A DNA stretch of 64,000 nt from Alloactinosynnema sp. L-07 (GCF_900070365.1 NZ_LN850107.1:6262001-6326000); one strand, 5' to 3'; shown: positions 53,537 to 63,439, counted from the first letter of the stretch. The notes: generated by a model from the sequence alone, not told the origin. Program-made: numbers and translations.

Positions 53537-54967
53537 CTAGGGACTGTGCTCAGGGTTCAGCGCGTCTAGGAACGATCGCGCCCACCGGTCGACGTCGTGG
53601 GTCAGCACCTGACGTCTCAAAGCGCGCATCCTACGGCGGCCTTCTGCTGGATCGATCGTGAGGGCCGCATGCATGGCGTTCTTGACACCGTCAAGATCAT
53701 GAGGATTCACCAGGAAGGCGCTCGTCAGCTCCGCGGCGGCCCCCGCGAATTCAGACAGCACCAGCGCGCCGCCGAGGTCGTGGCGGCAGGCGACGTACTC
53801 CTTGGCGACGAGGTTCATCCCGTCGCGGACCGGCGTCACGAGCATGACGTCGGCGGCGGAGAAGAACGCGGCCAGCTCCGCGCGGTCGACCGACTGGTGC
53901 AGGTAGTGCACGACTGGTCGGCCGACCTTGGCGAACTCGCCATTGATCCGGCTGACCACCTGCTCGATGTCGTTGCGCATGCGCTGGTAGTGCTCGACGC
54001 GCTCCCGGCTGGGGGTGGCGAGCTGGATCATGGCGACCTCGGACGGGTCGATCCGGCCCTCGGACAGCAGCTCCTGCAGCGCGTAGAGCCGCAGGTCGAT
54101 GCCCTTGGTGTAGTCGAGGCGGTCTACGCCGAGCAGGATCTTCTTCGGGTTGCCCAGGTCGGAGCGGATCTGGGCGGTCCGCGCGACCGTCTCGCGCTTG
54201 CGGGCCAGCGCGTCGAGGCCGTTGGAGTCGATCGAGATGGGGAACGCGCCGACCCGGACCGCGCGGTCGCCGACCTGGATGACACCGGGCCGCGTCCGCA
54301 CGCCGACCGCGCCGCGGGTCGGTTCGAGCCCGAGGAGCCGCCGGGCCAGCCAGAGGAAGTTCTGCGCGCCGCCGGGCCGGTGGAAGCCGACCAGGTCGGC
54401 GCCCAGCAGGCCGCGCACGATCTCCGCGCGCCACGGCAGCTGCATGAACAGCTCGGTCGGTGGGAACGGGATGTGCAGGAAGAAGCCGATCCGCAGGTCA
54501 GGGCGCTGTTCGCGGAGTATGGCTGGGGCGAGCTGGAGCTGGTAGTCCTGGATCCACACCGTCGCGTTCGGGGCGGCGACCTTGGCGCACGCGTCGGCGA
54601 AGCGGTGGTTGACCTTGACGTAGCTGTCCCACCAGCCGCGGTCGAACTCGGGCGGGGCGACGACGTCGTGGTAGAGCGGCCAGAGGGTCGCGTTGGAGAA
54701 GCCCTCGTAGTAGTCGCGGACCTCGTCGGCGGTCAGGGTGACCGGGTGCAGCCGGAGCCCGTCCTCGGTGAACTCGTCGACCTCGACGTCGGCGACCCCG
54801 GGCCAGCCGACCCAGGCACCGGTGTGGCTGCGCAGGAAGGGTGCGAGCGCGGTGACCAGCCCGCCGGGGCTGTGCTTCCAGCGTTGGGTGCCGTCGGGCA
54901 GACGTTCGAGGTCGACCGGCAATCGGTTGGCCGCGACAATGAAGTCGGAGCCATTGTTGCTGCTCAT
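53537..54967 (-). CDS. otsA: Alpha,alpha-trehalose-phosphate synthase (UDP/GDP/ADP-glucose)
   Basis: OtsA joins nucleotide-glucose to glucose-6-phosphate. The 476-aa GT20 enzyme shows [16 protein letters not shown] near the start, the donor/acceptor motifs [17 protein letters not shown] and [14 protein letters not shown], then [15 protein letters not shown] and [16 protein letters not shown] with [14 protein letters not shown] 54967 ([18 protein letters not shown]) follows GAGGTGG; the longer frame upstream is leader repeat sequence. The next gene carries the matching phosphatase. Confidence 0.95.
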   Translation of the reverse strand: MSSNNGSDFIVAANRLPVDLERLPDGTQRWKHSPGGLVTALAPFLRSHTGAWVGWPGVADVEVDEFTEDGLRLHPVTLTADEVRDYYEGFSNATLWPLYHDVVAPPEFDRGWWDSYVKVNHRFADACAKVAAPNATVWIQDYQLQLAPAILREQRPDLRIGFFLHIPFPPTELFMQLPWRAEIVRGLLGADLVGFHRPGGAQNFLWLARRLLGLEPTRGAVGVRTRPGVIQVGDRAVRVGAFPISIDSNGLDALARKRETVARTAQIRSDLGNPKKILLGVDRLDYTKGIDLRLYALQELLSEGRIDPSEVAMIQLATPSRERVEHYQRMRNDIEQVVSRINGEFAKVGRPVVHYLHQSVDRAELAAFFSAADVMLVTPVRDGMNLVAKEYVACRHDLGGALVLSEFAGAAAELTSAFLVNPHDLDGVKNAMHAALTIDPAEGRRRMRALRRQVLTHDVDRWARSFLDALNPEHSP

Positions 54968-55048
54968 GAGACCACCTCGCACGCTCGGTGGAATTCGCCT
55001 GCGCACTGTGACATTGGTTCGCTCGCAAGCTCGCTCACGCGGGGCATG
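54968..55048 (-). repeat. Leader repeat upstream of otsA
   Basis: On the minus strand the otsA leader contains TGAGCGAGCTTGCGAGCGAACC followed, after about 34 nt, by CCGAGCGTGCGAGGTGG and the ATG eight bases later. The same elements in the same order precede the TelA gene (43537-43580), where the gap is shorter. It is self-complementary only in part (GAGCGAGC/GCTCGCTC). Confidence 0.6.
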
Positions 55049-55116
55049 CCTCCTCGGAACTGATGCGGTGGATCTGAGGCTAGTCACTCCGCGCGAGTCC
55101 CGCGTGATGCGAATGT

Positions 55117-55662
55117 CTACGGTTCTGTGTGATGTTCATTGGGGCGCAACGGCCCGGCCAACCGGGGACCTTGGAAGCGCCGTTCGAGTCTGCCAAGCCC
55201 GGTGCGGACCGGGTGGGCGAGGTATTCGCCGAGCACCACCCCCGCTGCCAGCGCCAACGCGACAGCGGCGGCGATCATGAGCGTCGAGAGGCCACCGGTG
55301 GTCCGCACGATCGCGAGTTCGTAGAGCGCGCGGTAGGTCGTGAGACCGGGCAGCAGCGGAACCATGCCGGACACCGCGACCACCAGCGGCGGCATCCGCA
55401 GCCTGCGTGAGATGAGCCCACCGGCGAACCCGACCACCACCGCCGCGCCCGCCGAGGCCACGATCGGCCCGGCGCCCCCGAGGACAAGCGCGCCGTACCC
55501 CGCGGTCCCCACACCCCCGGCGACACCCGCGATGAGAACGGCGCGCGGGGTGGCGTAGGAGGCGAGCGCGAAACACGCCGAGGCCGCCGCACCCGCGAGG
55601 GTCTGCACGGGCAGTCTGAGCGCGTTCGGCGGCAGCGGGTCGGCCAGCGGCGTGTCAGCCAT
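55117..55662 (-). CDS. ThrE/YjjB-like threonine/serine exporter, C-terminal half
   Basis: The 181-aa product has five membrane helices ([92 protein letters not shown]) matching the second half of ThrE-type amino-acid exporters (DUF3815/YjjB). ATG 55662 overlaps the end of the N-terminal half gene by 8 nt. In many actinobacteria the two halves are one protein, so this may be a recent split that still works as two chains. Confidence 0.85.
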   Translation of the reverse strand: MADTPLADPLPPNALRLPVQTLAGAAASACFALASYATPRAVLIAGVAGGVGTAGYGALVLGGAGPIVASAGAAVVVGFAGGLISRRLRMPPLVVAVSGMVPLLPGLTTYRALYELAIVRTTGGLSTLMIAAAVALALAAGVVLGEYLAHPVRTGLGRLERRFQGPRLAGPLRPNEHHTEP

Positions 55663-56521
55663 CCCGCGCGACGGCGATGTTGAGGGCGCCCACCACACCC
55701 GCGATGAGGCCCGCGGTCATCAGCGAGACCTCCATGGTGCGACCCGCGGCGGTGACGTTGAACCCGGTGATCGCGTCTTGCACTGTCGAGACGACGGTGA
55801 GTCCCGAGAGAAGGACGGTGATCGCCGCGGCGACCAGGACAGTCGGTTTGACGTCGGGAAGCAGGCCGCTGGCCAGCAGCGCGAGAGCGGCCCCGGTGGC
55901 CAGCGCGCCGCCGACCACCTGCTGGAAGAAGAACGGAAGCGCCCGCCGGTTGAGGATCCGCCCCACCCGGTCGATCACCGCGGTGATGACCGCCGCGAAC
56001 AGCGCACTCAACGCGTTGCCACCGATGAAGACCGTCACGGCGGCGGCCAGGGCGGCGTAGGACAGGGTCGCGAGCCAGCGCGGATAGGGATGGTCGGCCT
56101 CGGTGATGCGGGTGAGGTCAAGGTGGGCCTGCTCGACCTCGGCTTTCCCGCTGGTGATGCGCCCGACCAGCGTCTCGACGGCGGCCAGCCGCGTGTAGTC
56201 GAGGCTGCGGGACTGGACCACGCGCAGGGATGTCACGGGGGAGAGCTCGGTGCCCCGGTGACACGCCACGGTGATGGACGTGAAGATGACGTCGACCTCA
56301 CAGTGCGGAAGCCCGTAGGCGTTCGCGACGGCGATGATCGTGGCGGTGACGTCGGCGGCGCCCGCGCCCGAGGACATCTGGACCTCGCCGATCCTGAGGG
56401 CCAGGTCGAGCACGAAGTGCACGGTGCGCTCGTCGGGCAGGGCCGGGCCTTGCTTCGGGCTTCGCTCTTGCTCGGTGAGCCTGCCGGGTACCTGCCGCTT
56501 GCCCCGGTGCGTGAACCACAC
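55655..56521 (-). CDS. ThrE/YjjP-like threonine/serine exporter, N-terminal half
   Basis: The 288-aa product has the cytoplasmic hydrolase-like domain of ThrE (VHFVLDLALRIGEVQMSSGAGAADVTATIIAVANAYGLPHCEVDVIFTSI, DYTRLAAVETLVGRI) and then five helices (WLATLSYAALAAAVTVFIGG, TVLVAAAITVLLSGLTVVSTVQDAITG, MEVSLMTAGLIAGVVGALNIAV). GTG 56521 follows AGGAGG. It stops at ARDG, where fused ThrE proteins continue without a break into the second half. Export of threonine/serine is the family role. Confidence 0.85.
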   Translation of the reverse strand: MWFTHRGKRQVPGRLTEQERSPKQGPALPDERTVHFVLDLALRIGEVQMSSGAGAADVTATIIAVANAYGLPHCEVDVIFTSITVACHRGTELSPVTSLRVVQSRSLDYTRLAAVETLVGRITSGKAEVEQAHLDLTRITEADHPYPRWLATLSYAALAAAVTVFIGGNALSALFAAVITAVIDRVGRILNRRALPFFFQQVVGGALATGAALALLASGLLPDVKPTVLVAAAITVLLSGLTVVSTVQDAITGFNVTAAGRTMEVSLMTAGLIAGVVGALNIAVARDG

Positions 56522-56621
56522 AGTGATCGACCTCCTGGGGGCCCACGGTGGTGGAGCAAGGGGCCGACCGCAAGCGGGTCGACTGTCGGCTTAGGATTAC
56601 CCCGGCGCCTCGCGGCGTCGT

Positions 56622-56697
56622 GCTGGTGTAGCTCAATTGGCAGAGCACTCGCCTTGTAAGCGAAAGGTTAGGGGTTCAAGTCCCCTCACCAGCTCCA
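56622..56697 (+). tRNA. tRNA-Thr (anticodon TGT)
   Basis: A 76-nt cloverleaf with encoded CCA: acceptor GCTGGTG/CACCAGC, D-stem GCTC/GAGC, anticodon stem CTCGC/GCGAA (outer pair C-A mismatched), loop CTTGTAA with anticodon TGT, and T-arm AGGGG TTCAAGT CCCCT. It reads ACA (Thr). CCACGTT at its 3' end pairs with AACGTGG (56713-56719), a possible terminator. A large helicase-nuclease gene and other defence-like genes follow, so the locus may mark an island edge. Confidence 0.93.
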
Positions 56698-56779
56698 CGT
56701 TCTACCAGTGGAAACGTGGGTCCTAGTCGATCAAGCTCTGACCAGTGTCAATACCTGGCAACGAGCCGTTGAGCACAGG

Positions 56780-59700
56780 TCATAGCGACCGGCCGATCGC
56801 CTTGACCACAGCATCGAACCTGGCGCGGACGGACTGAGTGAGTCGAACCAGTCCGAGTTCGCGCAGTGTCTCGCCATGGAGGGCGTCGCCGTGATCGCGC
56901 CCAGTCGCGTGGGCCAAGCCGGTGATCAGTTCGGACAACTCCGCAGGCGGTATCAAGTCGAAGTCGCGGGGGCCGGCCTTCCTGATGATCGCCTTGGGCT
57001 GATCGGGCAGACGAACAGTCATGGACCTCATCTCGCGTTCGTAAAGCGGGTTGTCTGACACCAGAAGACCACGGCGTAGGGCGTTCTCGATCGCCTGGTT
57101 CAACGTCGCGGCGATGTTGTGGCCCACCCGTTGCCCGCCGGAAGATTGCACGTACACCGAATGCAGCCTTCCGATGAGCATCGGGCCCTCCACGGCCACG
57201 ATGGCGACGAGGCCCTCGGCCAATCCAAGCGGCCGGGAGTCTGAGACGGGTGGATTCGACCCGAGGAACGGCGTATAGGGCCGCACGACCGGCCGGGGTA
57301 ACCGAGCGCGCGCCGCAGGCGCCGCGGGTACAAGAATCTCGGCGACCACCGCGCGGGCAACAAAGTCCTCGACGACGTGCTCATCCTCTTCGGGCTGGGG
57401 TTCATCATCGACCGTTTGCACCTCGGGGGTGGGCAGTGTCGCGACAGGGGCGGGTTCCGGCGCCGGAGTCGGGACGATTTCCGGCTCCGGAGGCATCCAG
57501 CCGGACGGGTGGATCTCGTGCTCGTGCAGTGCCGACCACAGTTCGTCGAGCACCGCTGCCTGGTCGATGTAGAAGTCCGATTCGCGGATCCGGAAGAAAG
57601 TCCACCCCAACCGTTCCAGCTCACGTTGCCGAGCCGTGTCGTAGGCGTACTGCTCAGGCCCGTGCCAATGGTCGCCGTCGCATTCGATGGCCAGTCGTCC
57701 GCTGGCGCCGAGCACGACCATGTCGATGCGGAAGCCCATCACCTCGTACTGCGGATGGACGATGTAACCCTGGTCGATCAGCTTGTTGAAAACGCGCTGC
57801 TCGAACAACGAGTCGAACGGCGCCGTACGGATGTCGTCGGAGACCCGGTTCGGATGGGTCAGGTCCTCATCGCGGGTGCGGGCACTGACGCCGTAGCAGT
57901 AGTCGAGCAGGCGGAATCGCAGATCCTGGGTGTTGCGGAGTTCCCCGAGCGGTATCGAGTGGAAGACCCACATCTGATCCTTGGCCCGCGACGCCGCGAC
58001 GTTGTACCGCTGCGCGTACATCTCCGTTGTCAACGGCATGAGGCGCTTGTCCGGGTCCGGGGCGTTGACCATCGACAGGAACATCACGTCACGCTCGGAG
58101 CCCTGGAAGTCCGCCGACTCGCCGCAGCGCAGGTCGCGGGCGATCAGCTCGTTCTCCGGAATCCGGTCCAACAGCGCCTTCTCCAGTGCCGCTACCTGCC
58201 TGCCGCTGCGCAGCGAGATGACACCGAAAGTCTTGCCGTCGTAGGCGGGGTCGCCGAGGCACTTCTCGATCTGGTCGACGATCGCGTCCACTTCAGCGGG
58301 ATTGGTGTCCCCGCGCGTGTACCCATCGGGTACGAAGACCGGTTTCACCGGGTCAAGTCGGTCGAGGCCGTACTGCCTGACCGGGACAAGGGAGATGCCG
58401 TCAGGCGCGTAGGCGATCTTGTTGGAGAACCCGATGATCTCCGGCATGCACCGTCGGTGCTCGGTCAGGGTGATGACCTCGCCGTAGCGCATCCTGGCTT
58501 CCTCGAACAGGCTGCGCTTCGGATCCTGCCAGTTGGCCTTGTACTTGTCGTGGGGAATCCACGTGTTGGCCAGATCGCGCAACATCTGCTGGTCGACGCC
58601 GACCGCGGCGGGCGAGACCTGCTTGTCATCGCCGATGATCGCCATCTTGGGCGCGAGGTACTGGAGGAACATCGCCTCCATGCCTGCCTGCGATGCCTCA
58701 TCGACAACGACCACGTCGAACATGTCGGGACTGATACGAACCTGGTCGGCGATCCGGTAGATCGGCATGATCCACACCGGCACCGACCCTCGGCACCGAT
58801 CCATCGCCTCGCGGACTTCAGCACGCTTCTGGGCCGCGTACTTCCCGCCTCCACGACCGACCCTTTTCACCGCCTGGCTATAGGCCACCAGATCGGCGCG
58901 TGCTTCCCGGCTGAGGCGCTCCTTCGACACGGCGTGCCCCCATGCTCGGGTGGCCGCCATGTGTTCCACCGCTCGGCGCAGCCGGTCTTCGATCTGGTTG
59001 ATCTCGGCCTGGATCGCGTTGACATCCACAGTGGTCCGATCGGTGATCCAGCGAGCTACGGCCGCCCACCGCCACGCTTGGTCAAACTCTCGAAGCCGGG
59101 CATCCCACACGGCGTCAGCGGGGTTCTCCGTCACGGAACGGGCGAGCGCGGGCGCCCCGGCGATCAGCTTGCGGTTCAGCTGAGTCGTCCGGAGCTCGAT
59201 CGCGCGCACGTCAAGCAGGCGGCGGACTCGCTCGTAGGCGGTCGCGTAGCTGTTCTGGTCGCGGTCGGCGGCGGCCTGGCTCAACGCCTTGACCGCTGGG
59301 CTGGCGGAGTCCCACCTCGATTCCGCGGCCAGGGTGTCGATCGCGAGGGTGACCGGTTTGGCCGCGAGCTCGGCGGCGTCCTCGGCGTCCGCGGCTTCGA
59401 TCATCGCACTGAACGCCGCGAGGTCGTGGGGGTTTTCCCAGGCGGGCATCGCGACCCCAGGCATGGTCGAGATGAACTTCCGTCGCTGGTCGATGTCGTG
59501 GCCCAACACCAGCACCGCACGCAGTTGTTCGGACTCGGTCACGTGCCAGGTGAGCCGTTCCTGAACCGTGTCCTCCGCCGGGATCACCGTGTTCTCCGGC
59601 CAGGCGCGGTCCAGTGCGTCGAGCGCGGCGCTGGCCTGGGCCCAGGCGATGAACAGGGTGAGCTGTGCTTCGGTGGTCGCGGGCAGTCCGTTCACGGCGA

Positions 59701-61984
59701 CCCCGGTGAAGAACGACGCGGACTGCTTGACCACCTTGCTGGTCGTCAGGCCGATCTTGGGATGGCCACCAGCGTCCACTTTGAGCGGTCCGGCCTTGGC
59801 GACATGAGCGCGCAGCGTCTCGGCCATGTGGCGGAACTGGTCGATGTTGCCGGCGACCGCGACTCGGTCCATCGGGCCAAGTAAGGCGACCAGCGGCCGG
59901 CATCGGCCGATCAGCTCGCTGATCTGTCGATCACGGCTGACCCACCGCGCGCCATGGCCGGTGATCGCCTCGTGCAGCGCTGTGGGCAGCCACGGCTCCG
60001 GCCTGCGGGCGAGCGCGGCGACACGCCCGCCGATCTCGTTGACCCAAGCGCGGATGTCGCGGCGCTGCCGCGGCGACAGCGCCCGCAGGCCCGCGTAGCG
60101 CGCGTCGGCACGAGCGCTCGCATACCCCGCGCTGTGGGCGTGGGCGGCGCGTTCGGCTTCGAGTTGGCGGGCGAACACCGCGGGTTCGGGGATGTTGTCG
60201 AGCTTGACGAGTCGGAGCTGGGCTTCGCCCTTGTCCGCGAGGAACTGGGTGTCGGTGAGGTGCGCTCGCAGCTCCCGGATCTCGTCGCCGTCGAGTGGGG
60301 CTGGGGTGTCCGGCCCGCCCTGGAACATCTCGGTGACCCACCCGTAGCTGCTCGCCTGGGCCTGATGCTGCTGGGCGATGGCGGCGAGCGTCCCGCTGTA
60401 GCCGGCCCGCTCGTGCGCGTCGAGTTCGGCGGTGCGTGCGGTGAGGAGGTCATTGCGCAACTGTGCTCGGAGGCGTTCGAGGCGGTCGACCTCCTCGAGT
60501 GCCTGGCGGATGTCCGCCTGGTTGCGATCAGCGTCATGGTTGGCCGCGGCGTCGCTGATCTTGTTGACCGCGACTTTGAGGTCCGCCATGTCCTCCCGGG
60601 ACGAGCCGACCACGGAGACCGCCAGCGGCTTGATCTCCTCCGGGAGTTTGTCGCGGACCTCCTTGAGCGCCCGGTCGGTCTGGGCGGTGACCAGGACCCG
60701 CTTGCCCTGGGCGAGCAGGTGCGACAGCAGTGCTGCCGCCGTGTGGGTTTTGCCGGTGCCAGGAGGGCCTTGCACCAGCGTGTGCGCACTGGCGTCGACC
60801 TTGCGCAGGATCTGAAGTTGCTTGTCGTTGACAGGCAGCGGGAGGAACGGCTCGTCCTCCACCATGACCAAGGCGCCGTCCCCGCTCGCCGCGGGCACCG
60901 TTGGTTCGTGATTGGGGTCGACGAGCGGGATCACCCCGCCGGGCACCTGACCGGATTCGGTGATTTGCGCGACGATCGTATTGTAGATGTCGATCAGGCC
61001 CTGCTGGGAACGCCGACGCAGCACCAAGGCGGGAGCGAATACGGCGACCGCGTCCTGATCAGGAGCGGGCACCGTGAGATCGTCGGCGTAGCCGCCTGCG
61101 CGATCGAGGATGTGCACGGCCCGCTGAACCAGAGCACCGACCGACTCATGGTCGAGCGGGTGGTCGCGGTAGGCGCTGGCGTCCTCGCGCACGCCTGCGA
61201 GCAGGGGTGAGGTCGTCAACGCGGGATCGAGCATGTCGGTTTCCAGCCGCGCACCGTCAGGCGCGTCGACCCGCTCGACGGTCAAAGTGGCGGTGTCGTC
61301 GTCGAACTGGACTGCGACCGGCGTGGTGAACAGATGCCGTTGGACCTCGCTGTGGTTCTCGGGAAGCCAGGAGAGCAGACCGACACCGAGAACGAGCTCG
61401 AGCTCCTCGGGATGCCCGGTGGCCTTCATGTACAGGCCGAACAGTGCCTGATAGAACTCCCGCGCGGGTCGGTCGATGAGTTCTCGCTCGGCCCACGATT
61501 CCCAGCGCCGTGACCAAGCCCGGTGTGCGTCCTGGATGTCCGGGCGATCAGCCAGGTCGATCCGGCGCAGCGGTTGGCCTGCTTCCTCGTCGGCGGGCTG
61601 GTCGGGGTCGGGCTCGGTGATGGTTGTGCGCAGTCGCGGTGGTTCGGTCGGCTTGTCCAGGTCGCCGACCAGCCACACCCGCAGCTCGGGGTTGGGCTCC
61701 GGGGCGTGCTCGCGGGGCACTCGCCGTACCAGGAGGATCGGATCGTCCTGCCGTGGCGCGTCCCGGCGGCCCGCGATCTCGATCGCCGGGTGTTCTGGGG
61801 TGCTGTGCCACCACAGGGCCGATTCGTAGTTCTCGACCATCCGCACCGGCTTCGTGCGTTGGGCCTGTGCTTGGGCGAGGAACTGGAACAGGCTCCTGGC
61901 CTTCTGGATGATGTCGGCGGATACGCCCCGCTGTTCCTGCACGTCTACCCCAGACTCGTTTGCCAGGCACGATGCGCCCTTCAT
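56780..61984 (-). CDS. Giant SF1 helicase with PD-(D/E)xK (DUF559/Vsr-like) nuclease domain
   Basis: The 1734-aa product has a roughly 390-residue N-terminal region without clear homology, an SF1 (DNA2/UPF1-like) helicase with Walker A LVQGPPGTGKTHTA near residue 405, a 600-residue helical insertion, Walker B FDVVVVDEASQAGME near 1090, GDDKQVSPAA, LTEHRRCMPEIIGF and helicase motifs V-VI (GSERDVMFLSM, YNVAASRAKDQMWVF). A nuclease follows (FRIDMVVLGASGRLAIECDGDHWHGPEQ, about 1415-1440), then an acidic Pro-rich linker and a DUF3320-like winged domain (LVAIVAVEGPMLIGRLHSVYV). This layout is that of single-protein anti-phage helicase-nucleases. Gene ends 82 bp from tRNA-Thr. Confidence 0.85.
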   Translation of the reverse strand: MKGASCLANESGVDVQEQRGVSADIIQKARSLFQFLAQAQAQRTKPVRMVENYESALWWHSTPEHPAIEIAGRRDAPRQDDPILLVRRVPREHAPEPNPELRVWLVGDLDKPTEPPRLRTTITEPDPDQPADEEAGQPLRRIDLADRPDIQDAHRAWSRRWESWAERELIDRPAREFYQALFGLYMKATGHPEELELVLGVGLLSWLPENHSEVQRHLFTTPVAVQFDDDTATLTVERVDAPDGARLETDMLDPALTTSPLLAGVREDASAYRDHPLDHESVGALVQRAVHILDRAGGYADDLTVPAPDQDAVAVFAPALVLRRRSQQGLIDIYNTIVAQITESGQVPGGVIPLVDPNHEPTVPAASGDGALVMVEDEPFLPLPVNDKQLQILRKVDASAHTLVQGPPGTGKTHTAAALLSHLLAQGKRVLVTAQTDRALKEVRDKLPEEIKPLAVSVVGSSREDMADLKVAVNKISDAAANHDADRNQADIRQALEEVDRLERLRAQLRNDLLTARTAELDAHERAGYSGTLAAIAQQHQAQASSYGWVTEMFQGGPDTPAPLDGDEIRELRAHLTDTQFLADKGEAQLRLVKLDNIPEPAVFARQLEAERAAHAHSAGYASARADARYAGLRALSPRQRRDIRAWVNEIGGRVAALARRPEPWLPTALHEAITGHGARWVSRDRQISELIGRCRPLVALLGPMDRVAVAGNIDQFRHMAETLRAHVAKAGPLKVDAGGHPKIGLTTSKVVKQSASFFTGVAVNGLPATTEAQLTLFIAWAQASAALDALDRAWPENTVIPAEDTVQERLTWHVTESEQLRAVLVLGHDIDQRRKFISTMPGVAMPAWENPHDLAAFSAMIEAADAEDAAELAAKPVTLAIDTLAAESRWDSASPAVKALSQAAADRDQNSYATAYERVRRLLDVRAIELRTTQLNRKLIAGAPALARSVTENPADAVWDARLREFDQAWRWAAVARWITDRTTVDVNAIQAEINQIEDRLRRAVEHMAATRAWGHAVSKERLSREARADLVAYSQAVKRVGRGGGKYAAQKRAEVREAMDRCRGSVPVWIMPIYRIADQVRISPDMFDVVVVDEASQAGMEAMFLQYLAPKMAIIGDDKQVSPAAVGVDQQMLRDLANTWIPHDKYKANWQDPKRSLFEEARMRYGEVITLTEHRRCMPEIIGFSNKIAYAPDGISLVPVRQYGLDRLDPVKPVFVPDGYTRGDTNPAEVDAIVDQIEKCLGDPAYDGKTFGVISLRSGRQVAALEKALLDRIPENELIARDLRCGESADFQGSERDVMFLSMVNAPDPDKRLMPLTTEMYAQRYNVAASRAKDQMWVFHSIPLGELRNTQDLRFRLLDYCYGVSARTRDEDLTHPNRVSDDIRTAPFDSLFEQRVFNKLIDQGYIVHPQYEVMGFRIDMVVLGASGRLAIECDGDHWHGPEQYAYDTARQRELERLGWTFFRIRESDFYIDQAAVLDELWSALHEHEIHPSGWMPPEPEIVPTPAPEPAPVATLPTPEVQTVDDEPQPEEDEHVVEDFVARAVVAEILVPAAPAARARLPRPVVRPYTPFLGSNPPVSDSRPLGLAEGLVAIVAVEGPMLIGRLHSVYVQSSGGQRVGHNIAATLNQAIENALRRGLLVSDNPLYEREMRSMTVRLPDQPKAIIRKAGPRDFDLIPPAELSELITGLAHATGRDHGDALHGETLRELGLVRLTQSVRARFDAVVKAIGRSL

Positions 61985-62041
61985 GTCGTGGGCGCGGTGC
62001 TAGATGTTTCAACATTCACTCGAATGGGCGTTGCTGTGCGG

Positions 62042-63439
62042 TCACGCCGCACTGTCGGTGGCCGGGGCGCTGGTGCCCGCGAGCGCGTTGAGTGCTTCGC
62101 CCAGGGTCCGCCTGATCGCGGAGGTCACGCCCGCGCACTCGCGGTCGATCTTCTCGGCGCCGGCTTTGATGGTGCCCGCCGCCCGCTTGATCGTGTCGAT
62201 CCGCTCCAACTGGTCCATGGCCTCGCCGATCTTCTCCTCGGCCGTGGCGATCTCCTGGTCGCCGGTGCGCGCGGTGACCGACAGCGCGGCGATCCGCAGG
62301 AGTTGGACCACGGTGCGCAGTAGGTCGGGGTCGTCGGTGTCCGGGTCGAACGCCAAGACCACCCGGCGGCTGCCGATGAGGCGCACGGTCGCGCCGCCGT
62401 TCTGCTCCGGGGTGCGGACGATCCCGAGGGACGTCGCCGCGCCGCGGTTGCGTTCGGCTTCGTCGAGGTAGCCGCCCCAGTCTCGGCGGGTGGAGTCGCT
62501 GGTCTCGATGACGACGCGAGCCGCGCCGTCGTCGGTGCTCAGCAGGCCGTCGCCTTTGCGGCAGCGGGGCAGAGCGCCCACGGTCGTGCTGGTGTCGAGG
62601 TATTCGCCGCCGAGCCCGGCCGCGATGCCTGCCATCACCAGGTTGACCCGCGCGGCGAACGATTCGCCCTTGAGCGGTGTGACCTGCGCCAGCGCCGAGG
62701 TCGCCTCCCGGACCCGCACAACGGTCGCGAGCTCGTCGATCTTGGCCGTCAGCTCGCCCTGGCTCTTCGTGAGCCGATCGGCCAGTTCGGTCTGGTTGGC
62801 CGTGAGGTGCGCGGTGTATTTGGCCATCGGCGAGGACGGGTCGCCCGGATCGAGCTGCTTGACCGCCTGGTCCAGCAGCTCCCGTGCGCTCGACCCGACC
62901 TTGGCGTCCAGGTCGCTGCCGAACTTGTCCAGCAGCGGCTGGATGCGGTCGACCAGTTCGGGGCGCTCGCCGCCGAACAGCCTGCGCAGTTCGCCCGTGA
63001 GGTCGGCTTTGGCCTGCGCGACAGCCGTGGTGAACTCCTTGCGGCTGGTCGCGTCGGCTTCCAGGATCGCGGTCCTGGCGTCTGTGGCGGCCTTGCTGAC
63101 GGTGTCCGATGCCGCACGGATAGCGTGGTCGGTGAGTTCGGCCGCCCGCGCCACCGATTCGGTGGTCTTGTCGCCGACGGAGTCGAGCAGCCGCCCGACC
63201 GCCTGCGCCTCGTGCGCCTGGCCGAGCACGGACAGGGCGTGCGCGCCCATCCGCATCGCCTCGGTGACGAACGGCCGCAGGTCCGCGCGGCGGAGGGCGT
63301 CGCTGTCGTCGACGATCGGACCGCGTTCGCCGGTGGTCCACCGGCGGGCCTCGCGAACGATGTCCGCCTCATCGAGGACCGTGTCGATGACGATCGCCGT
63401 CACGTCTTGGCTGAACCGGGCTGCGCTGGTGGTGGGCAC
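62042..63439 (-). CDS. Coiled-coil protein with RmuC/DUF2130-like C-terminal domain
   Basis: The 465-aa product has a helical first two thirds (ATESVARAAELTDHAIRAASDTVSKAATDARTAILEADATSRKEF, FGSDLDAKVGSSARELLDQAVKQL) and a C-terminal region with KGDGLLSTDDGAARVVIETSDSTRRDWGGYLDEAERNRGAATSLGIVRTPEQNGG. The K-G-D...E-x-S order and the following helix resemble the PD-(D/E)xK cores of RmuC and DUF2130 proteins, but the similarity is by eye. GTG 63439 has a strong AAGGAGG site. It lies 57 bp upstream of the helicase gene and is probably cotranscribed. Function uncertain. Confidence 0.6.
   Translation of the reverse strand: MPTTSAARFSQDVTAIVIDTVLDEADIVREARRWTTGERGPIVDDSDALRRADLRPFVTEAMRMGAHALSVLGQAHEAQAVGRLLDSVGDKTTESVARAAELTDHAIRAASDTVSKAATDARTAILEADATSRKEFTTAVAQAKADLTGELRRLFGGERPELVDRIQPLLDKFGSDLDAKVGSSARELLDQAVKQLDPGDPSSPMAKYTAHLTANQTELADRLTKSQGELTAKIDELATVVRVREATSALAQVTPLKGESFAARVNLVMAGIAAGLGGEYLDTSTTVGALPRCRKGDGLLSTDDGAARVVIETSDSTRRDWGGYLDEAERNRGAATSLGIVRTPEQNGGATVRLIGSRRVVLAFDPDTDDPDLLRTVVQLLRIAALSVTARTGDQEIATAEEKIGEAMDQLERIDTIKRAAGTIKAGAEKIDRECAGVTSAIRRTLGEALNALAGTSAPATDSAA

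Noticed and set aside
56622..56720. tRNA-Thr as an attachment site with a second 3' copy
   Set aside because: No repeat of the tRNA 3' end and no integrase gene were found in the window. The other island boundary would be beyond 64000, so insertion at the tRNA is not shown.
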